In this document: in pieces, positions 23,028 to 35,970 of the stretch
Numbering within the stretch: the stretch's first letter is position 1
Layout of the letters: the number at the start of each line of letters is the position of its first letter
NCBI GenBank assembly: GCA_003427395.1
Contig: BFEA01000887.1
Span: 298,075 to 358,631 of the forward strand
Length of the DNA: 60,557 nt
DNA from: Chara braunii
Taxonomy: Eukaryota; Streptophyta; Charophyceae; Charales; Characeae
Reading direction: 5' to 3'
Notes under the pieces: model-generated
Told to the model about the DNA's origin: nothing
The model's input: only the letters and a program-made list of their open reading frames with translations
The model's database searches: none
Made by a program: the position numbers and the translations under genes

Positions 23028-26000
23028 AAGGAACCGGACTGATGCTCCCCAGCATGGAAATGAGCCTGAACTGCAAGGTTCTGTTTTTGTGAAAAAAAAA
23101 GAAAAAAAAAACGATTGAGTTACAGCACGTATACGTCAGTAGGTGGAAAATTCGTACAAAACAGACAGTATTCTCAAGTAATCAGTAGACATCTGAACAC
23201 ACAAGGTAGAGAGGTGTGTGAAGATAATACGATGGTAGACGGTTTGCTATTCTTGAGTACAGATGGGGTAGGAGACTGTCTACCAAAAACCCATTGTGAG
23301 TAGTACAGATGTATGGTTCACCAATGAACTTTCTCGGGACCCAGCTAAGAAATTAGGTACAAAACTGGAGATGTCCTCACTGCCGGGAATCATCCTGAGG
23401 TTAGCGGCCAAACTGAGCAGACAAACGGACAAGTGTGGCAGCTTTTCATGCATTACATAACTCCCCATGATTTTGATTGGGATATTATAGTGCTTTAGGT
23501 AGCTGGGCTGTATAATAATGCCAGACACTTGGCAACAGGCTGTACACCCAACAAATATACTTGAAATGGAAACACAGAACACCGATAGACTTTTTGTTAG
23601 CAAATCCTGAGTCGAAATCAACCCGTGGAAGTTTTGAGTACACCCTTGAGTACGAACAGAGGCTTGAAAAGGCAGTAGACTCAGTAGAATGGCTACAAAA
23701 AGTTCAAAGGGCTATGGTTCAATGAGAAAATCAGCATAGACGGATGCCAACTTTCCAGGTGGATGATCGGGCATTGTTTAAGTCGTATGAGTTTATGCTA
23801 GAACACGACATATCACAAGAATTAATGCCTTAATATTTTTGACCCTGGACTGTGTTAAGCGTTGTACGAAATGACCCTAATAGTCCCTTGTATTTCATTC
23901 ATGTCCCTCCTCATCTTCAGGCTTACTGTGTTTTCCATGCATGCATCCAAACTCCTGCCCTTCTCACAGTGCAGTCGGTTCCCTTCTCGGTGTTCCATGC
24001 TGCCCCCAACTACAGATAGACAAGACATTGTTAACCATATTGTAAAGGGCATGCCACAAGGTTTTACCTGTGCAGAAGTCATCGGTCAGGGGAAGACCAC
24101 CGAAGCCACTTTTTTTTCTTTTTTTTTTGTGGGTGGGGGGGGGGAAACAAATGCTCCAATCTATTCGTGGGGAGCAACACGTGCTAGGAACCGGGCCCAG
24201 CATCCCGTATGAAATTGTACAGATGTTAAGACACTGGGGCTATTACCCGGCTTCGGCTGGGAACACTGAGTTAGGAAGACATGACTGAACTTCTGACCTA
24301 TTGAACCAAAATTCTCATTAAAAAAAAAACTCAAAGGGACTAGTGAGAAGAACCACAAATCACTACTAGAACTAGGCTCAGAGGAGGTAGTAAGCAGAAG
24401 ATCATTCTGGAGGCTGCAATAACCGGAACCTAGCAGTCAGATGTCACTCAGCAGCCCAAACCTAAGCCTGCCTCAACCCTCCTACCTCGTTACCAAGTTT
24501 CTACCAGGCCTCACGCCCCCAACTGCTAGGTTACGAAGCGGCATGGCCCGCCTCAGAACACCCCCATTTGCCAGGTCACAGGGCAGAGTGACCCACCTCG
24601 ACTCCGGCCAGCCTCGTTTTGGTAACAACCCATAAATAGCCACTGGTGTGCCTTCCTCCCTCGGCAGCTCCCCGGATCTCTCTACCAGGCCTCATGCCCC
24701 CACCTCGCTCGGGTTACAGGGCAGCATGACCAAACCCCAGCGCCGGCCAGCGTCGTTCTGGCCTCGGCCAATCACAAATCTGTGAGTATAATGGCATCAA
24801 CACAACCCCGGTCAAACCACCAAGCACCATCTCAGCCACGATCACAGGTTACCCGTGCTGGCCCAGCTCGGCACTCAGGACCACCCTTCAGTCCCCTTAG
24901 CCTACTCCGGAGCGACTTATTGTAGCAGAGCCACCATCTCTGATACTGCTATGCCCTCACCCAATCCTACGATCTAGCCCTTTCAGCAGTAGGACGCATG
25001 ATATCCGTCCATTTCCATACCCCACTTAACCAATAGGCACTCACCCCTGCGTGTGCGACCCTAACACGGAGAGGTAAGCTGGGTCAAGACCCCCGCAGAC
25101 TCAATCCAAAGCCAGGTGAAGTTCAGACATCACTTGCATCCAAGAGAAAATTAGTGGTTTACAAGAGGAGAACTGATCAAGTCTGCACCTCAAGTGGTTC
25201 ATCAGCATGAAAGGGCTCTTGTTTTTTCTTTTTTTCTTTTTTTCTTTTTTTCGTTTTAAAGGGAAGCAACAACAAAGATGAACGGTTCTCAGAGGGCTTT
25301 TGAATCCAAGGACGTGGAAATGTGAGGCTCTAGGCCTCAGCGAGCTCAGAAAAGGGACGGCCCATAAAAAAAGTCCCCGGCCCTAAGTGAAGGCTGTGGC
25401 AGCAGAAGAAGGGGGCAGCCCTAAGAGAAGGTTGCGTTTGGCAGTTGGGCAGAGGCTGGACCCCAGCTTCGGTAACTGACCGGTGGGCCCAGCCTCACGG
25501 TTAGTTACTACCCCAGTTAGTTACGGAGGCCCAGACCCAGACCCAGACCCAGACCCAGGCTGGTAGTCAGTAAGGACTACCTAGTGGGGCCCAGCCTCAG
25601 CCTCCAAGCAGGTCAAAAGAGAGGAGGCGGAGGCAGGCTGTATATTCGGAGTCACTGGCTGTCAGCGCTGCCTCTGCTTGAGCAAGTAGCGGCCAGACAG
25701 TGCGCTGAGGAGGAGGAGGAGGAGGAGCCCCCGACAGCTGCTCCACCAGCGGCAGTCGTAGCTGGGCTGGAAGGAAGGAGGGTGGCACTGGGTCAGTGGG
25801 ATCGGGGAGAAGGGGAAGAAGTGAGGACTGGTGGTACTTAGCTGTGGTGGGCGAGGAGCGCTCAGGTGGGTCACGCTCTTCAGCATGCCAAGAGGATTGA
25901 CGACATAGGGAGTGTGAGTGAGAGTACTTCCTTCTTCCCATGAATACAACGTATGGTCATTACAGCTGTATCTAGACTGAAAGATGCCTCAAATACAGCT

Positions 26001-29000
26001 ATAATGACCGTACGTTGTATTCGGGGGAATAAGGCAGGATGTGTGTAGTGAGGGTGGAATAGTAGTATAGGCGGGCACATCAGAGTAAAGCTACTACAAA
26101 GTTGTTGTGTTTATTATTGAAGTCGAAAAGTGGGCCTTTCTTTGTCAAGGGACACCAGTGTTGAGTGTGTTTTCGTTCGGTCTCGGCTTTGTAATTCTGC
26201 TTTCAACTCTGCTCACATCTGCTATGAGTCTATTTGAGTTCTCATTGATTGGTTGCTTGCACACCACCCTTTTAACCATGTTAAGCCCCTTCAAACCACC
26301 AGTACTTCCAGAAGTTGCAGCTTGCATGCAGCCAGCCATCGCTACAGTGCTGGCCGTTTCCACTTGAATGAATTCAATAATTTACTCCATGCAGCTGCGA
26401 CTTTCGGAAGTACTGGTGTACTGGTGGTTTAAGCCCCATTTATACCCCCCTTCCCCTCCCTCAACGGACATCACTGAAGACAAAACGAAGCCCAGATTCG
26501 GGCTGCTTTCCGGGGTACAGAAAAGCCCCACCAACGGGAGAGAAAAACATTTCTGGAGTTTCTACATCCTCAGGGCACCTCGGGGGGTGGACAGCCAGGC
26601 GATTTGCATGGGTCCCTGGCTGGGGATGTTCGGCCAGATGCCCCCGGTAGCCTAGCCTCCCACACTCTAAAAACAAAAAAAACGAAATCGAAATTGACAC
26701 AAAAGAGGATACGTCCCATACGGGCACTTTTACAGATTTTCAAGGGCCTATCAAGGGGGGAAGAAAAGAAGATTCAGAGGTTAATGAGAGGCAAAGAAGA
26801 GGGTCGGAAGGAGAGTTTGGAATAGCCCACAGTTATGTCACTGCTATGGGTGAGGTCTGGCTGCTTCATGCCCCCTTCAATGTATCTCCGGATGATTGTG
26901 CTTCTGCAGAGAGTACATATATAATTGTCTCAGTTTGATGAATGTTCATTTCTGGTTACACTAACTCAACGCTACAGAGTCAGCCCTTACCATGTTCTCT
27001 TGGAATGGACTGCCACAGGACATGTCTTTTGATCTAGTCATGCTGGAGGCGAAGGATCTTGCTCAATCCCCCCAAACTTTTCTTTAGAAAAATAAAATAC
27101 ACTAAACTATATTCTTTGCTCAAATATACCTTACACTACCTAACCTCATGCCTACGTCTATCTCAGAGTCCAGTTGACCCTAAGCGGAACAATCCACGTC
27201 TTATGGGTTGATCCTTTGCCCTGAGGGTTGAACCTAACTCCTAACAATGAGTGGAAGGGACTACGCCCCCCTCTACCAACCAACCAGGGTGGGGGGCGGG
27301 GGGGCAGCTAACTATCTCAGCTGGTGAACCCACCAGGACCCACCGGGCGCCACAGGGGGTCGTGGGGATTGGAATGGAAGGTGTAGGGAATCGAACCCAC
27401 AACCTCCTGAATGCAGCTTTCGGGCTCTACCAAGTGAGCTAGGCTGCTGGCCCCTCAACCCCAAAACTTTTCAATTTTTGGACTTTTCAAAAACTAATGG
27501 CTTTCATGCAGATGTTGGCTGGACTAAACTTTTACACTTTTTTTTCCTTTTTTTTTTTGAAACAGGTCCTTATGGTCCTGGCTCCATATCCATTCTGGGG
27601 AGCGTCAGTCCGGTTCCTTTCCTGGCTGGACTAAACTTTTTAATTTTCAGACTTTTCAAAAACTACTGCCTTTCATGCACATGTTGGCTGGACTGAATAT
27701 TTTTTAATTTTCGGACTTTTTGAAAACTAATGGCTTTCGTGCACATCTTGGCTGGACTATCTCTGCGTTTGGCTGGTCTGGGTTGCTGAAGGTGAACAAT
27801 CTTCGAGAAATTCAAGCCTTGCGGAGGCTCTCGCCTCATGCAAATGTGATCAAGCTCCTGGAAGTTCTTTAGTAAGTAGGCCCAAATACAATGCACATGT
27901 TGTTATGTCATTAGCTCGCTTCAGGGTGCATGGGTTTGCCCGGATCTGGTTCACTGTGCTTGTGCAGACCTGGGGTTGCACGATTGACTATGGGCATGCC
28001 TGAACCTGCATGGCTAAAGCTGGCCCGATCGGGTACTCTTTTTTCTTCTTCTTCTTCTTCTTCTTCTTCTTCTTCTTCTTCTTCTTCTTCTTCTTCTTCT
28101 TCTTTTGGGGGGGGGTAAGACTCTGTAGATCCTAATAGGGAGGGTGATATGAGCATCCCCCACTACTAGGTCTTGTTTGGTCCGCCATCCTCCATTGTCG
28201 AGAGGGGCTCGGATTGAGACCTCTCCAGCATGCCTGGGTTTATGTGCGTGGACACACTTGATATGTGGAAGCGTGTGAGAACATGTCGTGATTGAGCATT
28301 TGTACCTATCCATGTGAGTGGGTGCTTCAATTAGCATGGACCGCAGTTACATCCTACATAGCCTTGTGGGTGCTTGAGTTAGCTTGGGCTGTGATAGCTC
28401 AGGATGGCTTTTGGGGTGTCTCAAGTTCGCAAAGTGTGCAATAACCAACCATGCTTGTCAAGTGAGCTAGGGCTATAATAAATCACCTTCAGTGCCTGAG
28501 CTAGCTTGGGCTACAATAACCCGAGTATGTAGTTGCCAAATGTGTTCACTTGTGAGATAGTAAAGGCCATTTGCATGTGGGAACTGTGCAAGCTTGCACT
28601 GTTGTAGTCCGTGTGTTTCTCCCCTTTGTGTGAAGAAGCATTCGTATCTGAGTGAGAGTCTGTAACACAATATTGAGTGCTTGGTTCCAGGGGGCATCTC
28701 ATTTTGTTTCTTCTGTGAATCCTCCTACCCTCTGCTTAGTCATTGGTTTTCAGATGTCGGAACGGAGGAGGTGAAAACGCAGAGCTGTTATGATCCTGGC
28801 CAATTTCGAGATACACATCCATCAGAAAGGACAATGCCGTCCAATTGCAGAAAGAAATGAATGAAGTTGAGAGGAGAGAGAGAGGATTAGAAGAAGAAGA
28901 AGAAGTAAGAAAGAAAAAGAAGAAGATGTACACCAGCAAAGACAATGACAAGGCTCTTCTTCTTCGCCCAACAATATTTTCCTCCTTATCTCCCCCTTCT

Positions 29001-32000
29001 CTCTTATTCATACAAGAAATAATAGTACAATGTTGAATGGCTGATCCAGAATCAATGTCCGAGTCCCTCTTCTACTGCAGGTATCACTTGAGGTCCACCA
29101 TAGCCATGGCCGCCTCCCCACTCTTCACTCTCATAGACCGAGGCTATGGCGGACTACTAGGCCTTGCCCAGATGCCCAAAGGACAACCCAAAGCAGCTAT
29201 GGCTACTCTAGCTCAGACCACCATGCCCAACCCTGCCTTGAAGCTTCTTGGTGTGGTTCTCCCCGGTTGGGGACTCCTTGCTGCAGCGCCCACCAAGGTG
29301 ATGAAGATGGCTGCCACCATAGCCAGGTAAGTACCCCTGGCGCTCCTCCCCGTTCCTTCCTTCTTCCTCCCTCGTGTCCTTCTCCTTCCTCCCCAGCAGC
29401 CCTGCTCCAGCATAGCGCTGCTCCAGCCAGCGCTCCACCAGTGTGTCGCCAAACTTGCACACCGAAAAAGAGGCCGGACTCTCCGCCCGGCCAGAAGATA
29501 TAGCGGCGTGCTTTGCCTCTTGGGCGGTGACTTCCAGGCCGCTCGGCCTCCCAAGCAACCGGTACCTCCTCCCTTTCGGAGGGAAACATCATTGCAGACT
29601 CTGATATTGCCCGTACAGGCCCTAGACCCAGACTGGTTGGACTGATATCCGCCTAGACCTAACCTACAACTACTGGGCCTCTAAAAATGCCACTTTTGTC
29701 TTCTTCTGCTCGGCCTCCGGTACCTGCACATCTACCCCTTCCAGGTGCGGTACCGGCCTACCCGCTACTTGAGTGTTTTTCCCCGCTGCAACCCCTCAAT
29801 GTCACGGCCACAGGTAAGCACCGGCCCTGAGGGCCCAACGAACGAGCAAGTGCCCTGACGGGCCACACACATACTCATGCCAACCAGCACTCAGACAGGC
29901 ACGGCCACACACACACCCAAGCCAACCAACACTCAGTCAGACATGCAGTCCAGCAAGCGTGCACACACAGACTTAGTAGCAAGCGGGAAACTCAGCAGGG
30001 CATTCAGTCTATGGGCAAAACTCAGAAATCAGTTGTGTGTTCCAGTCCATGTATGGACGGGTCATGACAGAGCAGGAAAATGGAAGAGGAAGTACCCCAC
30101 CTGGTACTGCAGGCTAAATGGAAACAAACAAGAGAAAAATTTCAATTTTGCATTCAAATGAAGGATATCAGACAAGGGATCCAAAATATGTCTCTTCGGA
30201 CTGGCTGGGAGGGGAGAAAGGGGGATGGATGGCACATATGGATTGGCCGGGGGGGAAGGGGCTGGGAAGAGGGAGGTGGGGAAACCCAGGAAGGACTGTA
30301 CTCAACGAGGCCAAAAGCCCAAGGGGGCCTAGGCGTATTGAACCCAGCGTCCCAATTCCAAGCACTGCAAATAAAATGGATAATCAAAGTTATCTTCAAC
30401 AGAGAGCTTCCATGGCACAACATGGCGTTGCACCAGATCCGCAACCTTGTTCCTTTCAAAGTGGACTCCAACATAGAAGGATACCATTGGTTACTCAACC
30501 CAGCATGGACCCCTGCAAGAAAGGAAGGAAAAAGACAGTTGGAGAATAGAGACCCGCCCAGCGAGCGTTGGGCCACCCTGATAAAACACTGGAGAAGCTG
30601 TTTCCCGCAAAAAAATAGAACTCCACAATCTAGAGAAGAGGTTTTGAGACAACCTCTATTTGGTAATCCGCTATTGAAAGACCAAAATAACAATTTTTGG
30701 ACATTGAACTCNAAGGGCAGGCAGTGGAGAAAATGGGTGGGTAAAGGAGTATGGAAAGTAGAACATCTGTGGAATGTAGAAGAGAACNGATGGTTTACAG
30801 CACAAGAGTTGAGAACCAAACTTAAAGGAATACACAACCTGAGAAANCAACNAGAAAATTTGCTCAACANCATTCCGCTGAAATGGGAGCTATTGCTGAA
30901 ATCCGGAACCAAATGGTGTATAGGGAAATGGGCCACAAGGAGAGGTACAAGCATACCGCACGAGGGTTACAAGCTGATCAAAATGCTGGAAGTAGGGGAA
31001 GGAAAGGCAGAGTTCGAATCTTGGGAACTAACAGATACCCACAAAACTTGGGTAAAACCAGAGAAAATATTAGAGCAAAGGGTAATAATGGAACTCTCAA
31101 ACCTAAAAAAAGTTCGAGCTTGCACGCCCAAAAACAATCATAAAAGAAATTCACAGCCTGAACAGGAGCAGAAGAAGGTCTGGATCTATAGACCGGAACT
31201 AGCTATTGAAGAACTGGAAGTAGACCCAGCTGAATGGGGATGGTATGTCCCGNGCAGAAGCGGAAGAGCCAAAAAACTTATCCCTCTGCACAATTATGAG
31301 GTAAGNGCGGGATACAGACTATTGAACATCACCAAGGATCCTTCACCAGCAATTAATGATAGATGGAAGAAAAACGCAGGAGAAAACGCGGGCTGGACAG
31401 GTAGAATACCCTGGTCCAGGCTTGTCACTATAAGGCCGGCAAGAATCAGTAGCCTGCAATGGCTCATAATTTACTGGGCNGTACCGGTCAATCAATGGCT
31501 CAGCAAAAGAAGACGACAAGAGAATATCCAACCTCAATCAGCATGGTGTAGAGTGTGTAATGAAGGTAGTGAAGAGTCCTTGACTCATTGTTTTTTACTC
31601 TGCCAACGAGCCCAAGAACTATGGGAGAAAACAAAAAAGGGATGGAATAAGGTAACAGGCCGCACTTTTCCTTCAGGAACAAATTACATACTGGCGGGAA
31701 GAACCGAGGACTGTGACCTGAAAGAAGAAGAAATCCCCTTGGCTGACCTATGGAGGAGATCGACCCTTTGGGTAATATGGAAAGCAAGGTGTAAGGGCAC
31801 TCTGAACACCCAATTCCCAAGCATGGAGGAAAGATGGGCAGAAGTAAAATCCACGATACAAACGGAAATCAGAGCACGATGGGCGAAGGAACAAAAAGAA
31901 CAACAGAGGCTAACACATCCAGAAAAACGCGAATCAAGGCAGAAGAGGTTTGAGGAAATCTGGTTCTATGAGAACAGAATGGTACAGATAGAGAAAGGAA

Positions 32001-35000
32001 GCCTACAATTCCAAGGCTGGGATTGACAGACAAGAAGAGTCATATTTCCGGACGGGAGACCCAACACTCTGAGATTTCCATCCTTAACTCCCCCCACTGA
32101 ACAACACACCCAACTTCTCCTCTTAACTAACACCCCCAACCAGGTTCGAAAGACGGGTAAGGCCCAGATTGGACACATCGGGAAGTGGCAGTAAGGGTCA
32201 TACGGGAAGAGAGTTGCTGAGGACCAAATTGCAGGACAATCTAAGAGGAAATCAGAATGATGATACCCTCTACAGATGGCGGAAGATCAAGTAAACCTCG
32301 ACAGAAGACAAGAAACAGCGAAAGATGAGAGACTGGGGTCGTACAAGAATCGGTTGCCTAAACAGCAAGACTCCAGAGAAGATGGGAAGACTGCATACCA
32401 TGGAAGGAGCGGCATAACTCAGCGCCAAAAAGGAGTTACCAACAGAGGTTAAAGACAGTCGCCCCATTCACTGCTCGATTATGGGATCACAGCACTTGCC
32501 GGAAAGACCGGCACATCTCATACTCAGGAAGGAGCCATCGACAACAGATAACTGTGGACGAGCATAGCTACAACCAGATCAGANNNNNNNNNNNNNNNNN
32601 NNNNNNNNNNNNNNNNNNNNNNNNNNNNNNNNNNNNNNNNNNNNNNNNNNNNNNNNNNNNNNNNNNNNNNNNNNNNNNNNNNNNNNNNNNNNNNNNNNNN
32701 NNNNNNNNNNNNNNNNNNNNNNNNNNNNNNNNNNNNNNNNNNNNNNNNNNNNNNNNNNNNNNNNNNNNNNNNNNNNNNNNNNNNNNNNNNNNNNNNNNNN
32801 NNNNNNNNNNNNNNNNNNNNNNNNNNNNNNNNNNNNNNNNNNNNNNNNNNNNNNNNNNNNNNNNNNNNNNNNNNNNNNNNNNNNNNNNNNNNNNNNNNNN
32901 NNNNNNNNNNNNNNNNNNNNNNNNNNNNNNNNNNNNNNNNNNNNNNNNNNNNNNNNNNNNNNNNNNNNNNNNNNNNNNNNNNNNNNNNNNNNNNNNNNNN
33001 NNNNNNNNNNNNNNNNNNNNNNNNNNNNNNNNNNNNNNNNNNNNNNNNNNNNNNNNNNNNNNNNNNNNNNNNNNNNNNNNNNNNNNNNNNNNNNNNNNNN
33101 NNNNNNNNNNNNNNNNNNNNNNNNNNNNNNNNNNNNNNNNNNNNNNNNNNNNNNNNNNNNNNNNNNNNNNNNNNNNNNNNNNNNNNNNNNNNNNNNNNNN
33201 NNNNNNNNNNNNNNNNNNNNNNNNNNNNNNNNNAAAAAAAAAAAAAAAAAAAAAAAAGGAAGGACTGTACTCTCAAATTCCATGATTTGTTGCAGATAGA
33301 CACAGGGCTCTCAAGGAAGCCCCCGGAGGCATTTCAAGCTATGTCCCCACCATCAGAGAAAGCTTTGGTAGATCTTCAATGGTATGGGCAATGGTACTTA
33401 GCTAGCTACCACACAGGCAGCAGAACTATAGTAAGGGAGCCTGCTAGCAGCGTCCCCACCAACCGAATGCTCAGACCTAAGGCGAATGTGCAGGATATCA
33501 TCAAGGACCGGTGGGCGAGACACCTCAACATTAGCAGAATATGTCTCCGCCATATCACTTGGTTCCGAGGAATGAAGGAAGGGTCAGCCAAGTTCGCCTT
33601 GCTGCGATGACAACCAGTCCACAGGTGGTTGCCCACAAATGACTGGTTCATAGATCATTCCCATCCAGAACAGAAGGGACTCGCCCTGCCTTGGTGCAAA
33701 TTCTGTCAGGAAGGATAGCCCAGCCGTAGGATTTCAGAGACCATCGAGCACATCTTCCTGCAATGCCCAGGGGTTGGTTCTTACGTGGTGATGGTCGGAC
33801 AGGATTTGGGGACAATTAGGAACAGGGATTGACTGCCATGGGACTGGCAGGCGATCCTCCTCAGAACATGGCGCACCAGCCACAGTTATCTCCCTTCGCA
33901 GTGAACCTGTTCTCCAACGGGCCGACGGTGGTCCTATGGGGACTGTGGTGGAAACGCCGCGTCCACGCCTTACATGGAGTAAGGGTGGCAGGGGAGGAAG
34001 TCTCAGAAACTGTTCGTCAATTTATACACAGAGAACTGCTAGCACAATGGCAAAGGACGCAGGATAAACTATACTTCATCTCATTGAAAAGGGACATCTT
34101 GAAAGAACTAAACTCTCTTAGTACAGACTGGCATGGCGGGGAAAAAAGGGGGCTGGGTGGCAAATGCGGAATGGGCGGGGAAGGATGGGGAGGAAACTAC
34201 TCCCGAAAAGGGCTGCAAGCTGAAGTTTCACGATTGGTTGCAAATCGATCCCGGGATCACAATGAGAGGCCCGTAGGAGTTCCCTGACACGTTCCCACCC
34301 TCAGAGAGAGCACTGGTAGACCCGCAATGGTACGGACTCAAAGCCTCGGACTCGTAATCAGCCGAGGCAGTACGGCAGCAATACTAGACTCCGCTAGAAA
34401 AGTCATGTTCAAACCACCAGTACATGCCAGCCATCGGCTGGAGGCCCCTTCCAGAGGCTGCCTGCCATCGATTTATTCCATCGATGGTGTGTGAGCTACC
34501 TAAATTTTAGGAAAGGCTCAATCAGACTCCTCAACTTGGCTGGGGCCATGTACTGGTGCTTTAACAGGCGGCCGGTCAAAAGGCTGAAGAGGGAGACACG
34601 GCATAGCCGTGGGCCCAGCTTCACTCTTGATCACCATGTAACTTGTATAAGGGATGCTGGACCCGATTTCCAGCAGATGCAGCTCCCCACCAATCGATTG
34701 CAGCCATCAGTACACGGAGATGCTAGCAGAGGCTGCGCGTACCACCCCTGCTAGCATGACCGGATGATGTTGCAAAAAAAAGAAAAGAAGGAAATGGGCC
34801 CATTCATCAGAAATCAAACTGAACCCAGCCAAAGCAGTTCCCGTGTGTAAGCCTCAAACCGCCAGTACATGGCCCCAGCCTTGCTGAAAAAGAAACTCGT
34901 CACCTACGAAAATTGTGGAGACTCCGCCTACCGGACCACAATGGCTGGCGCTGCCAGCCAAAAAAGAAAAAAAGTGCGCCGCTGGCGGTTTGGAAAAGCT

Positions 35001-35819
35001 TGGCGCGCAGTAAGGCACCTCCAGGCCCAGGTGCACTGGTGGTTTAAGAACACGGTAGCAAGAAGCGTGGTCAATTTTCCTTTCCTCTTTCTCAACCGTT
35101 GTAATCAAGTTTGCATGGTGGCAGACGGCAATATCCGAGGAGTTATTCAAGGGAATTCTCTGCTTGTGTGTTTACCAAGTAGGCAAATACAATTGTAGCA
35201 CAAATCCTGCATAATATATAGCCCTGCAGCCGCCATCCCCTTTCATTGATCGTCTTGGATTGCAATTCTAGTGCACTTGCAGTGATGTTAATGGAGTTTG
35301 TGGCACTTGTGGACAGTTTCTGAGCAAGTTATCTCTAACAGGTTACGCTCTCTTCACCATGCAAAGTGTTTCAAGTAAGCAAAGATGCACTGGTTGGACT
35401 TGCCAGGTTACGCTCTCTTCATTATGTTAAGTGTTGTCTATCCTTTTCAAGTAAGCAAAGATGCACTGGTTGGACTTTTAAGTCCTTGTTGATGTTTGTG
35501 CTAATTCTGCACCTTCTCCTTGCATCAGTGATCAACCCACTGGCAGGCTAGCACTTGTGTTTGAGTTGATGGATATGAACATATATGAGCTCATTAGGGG
35601 AAGGAGGCATTATGTTGCTGAAGAGAAGACCAAAAACTATATGTACCAGCTCATGAAAGGTATGCGTCACTCAATCAAGACACTCAGAAACATGTGGCTC
35701 TGACAAGCTGAGGGAAAATCAGATGTCATCTGAGGGTGTGTATTTAGAACAACCATAGAGTGTGGTTCTTCTAGTTCAGTGAGGAACTTGCATGGTTTCT
35801 AGTATGGCCTCGACCAACA

Positions 35820-35889
<70 letters not shown>

Positions 35890-35890
35890 N

Positions 35891-35970
<80 letters not shown>

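Larger units (their letters stand above)
30304..33257 (+). mobile_element. Younger 5'-truncated LINE with 15-bp target duplication
   Basis: GGAAGGACTGTACTC occurs at 30289-30303 and again at 33258-33272, directly after an A run (33234-33257). Between them lie an ORF2 3' part (30310-32026), a 3'UTR, and a 650-base N gap (32584-33233). Same family as the LINE at 12.4-23 kb. Confidence 0.88.

Noticed and set aside
32524-33303. Long open frames on both strands across this interval
   Set aside because: They are almost entirely N; the gap has no sequence.
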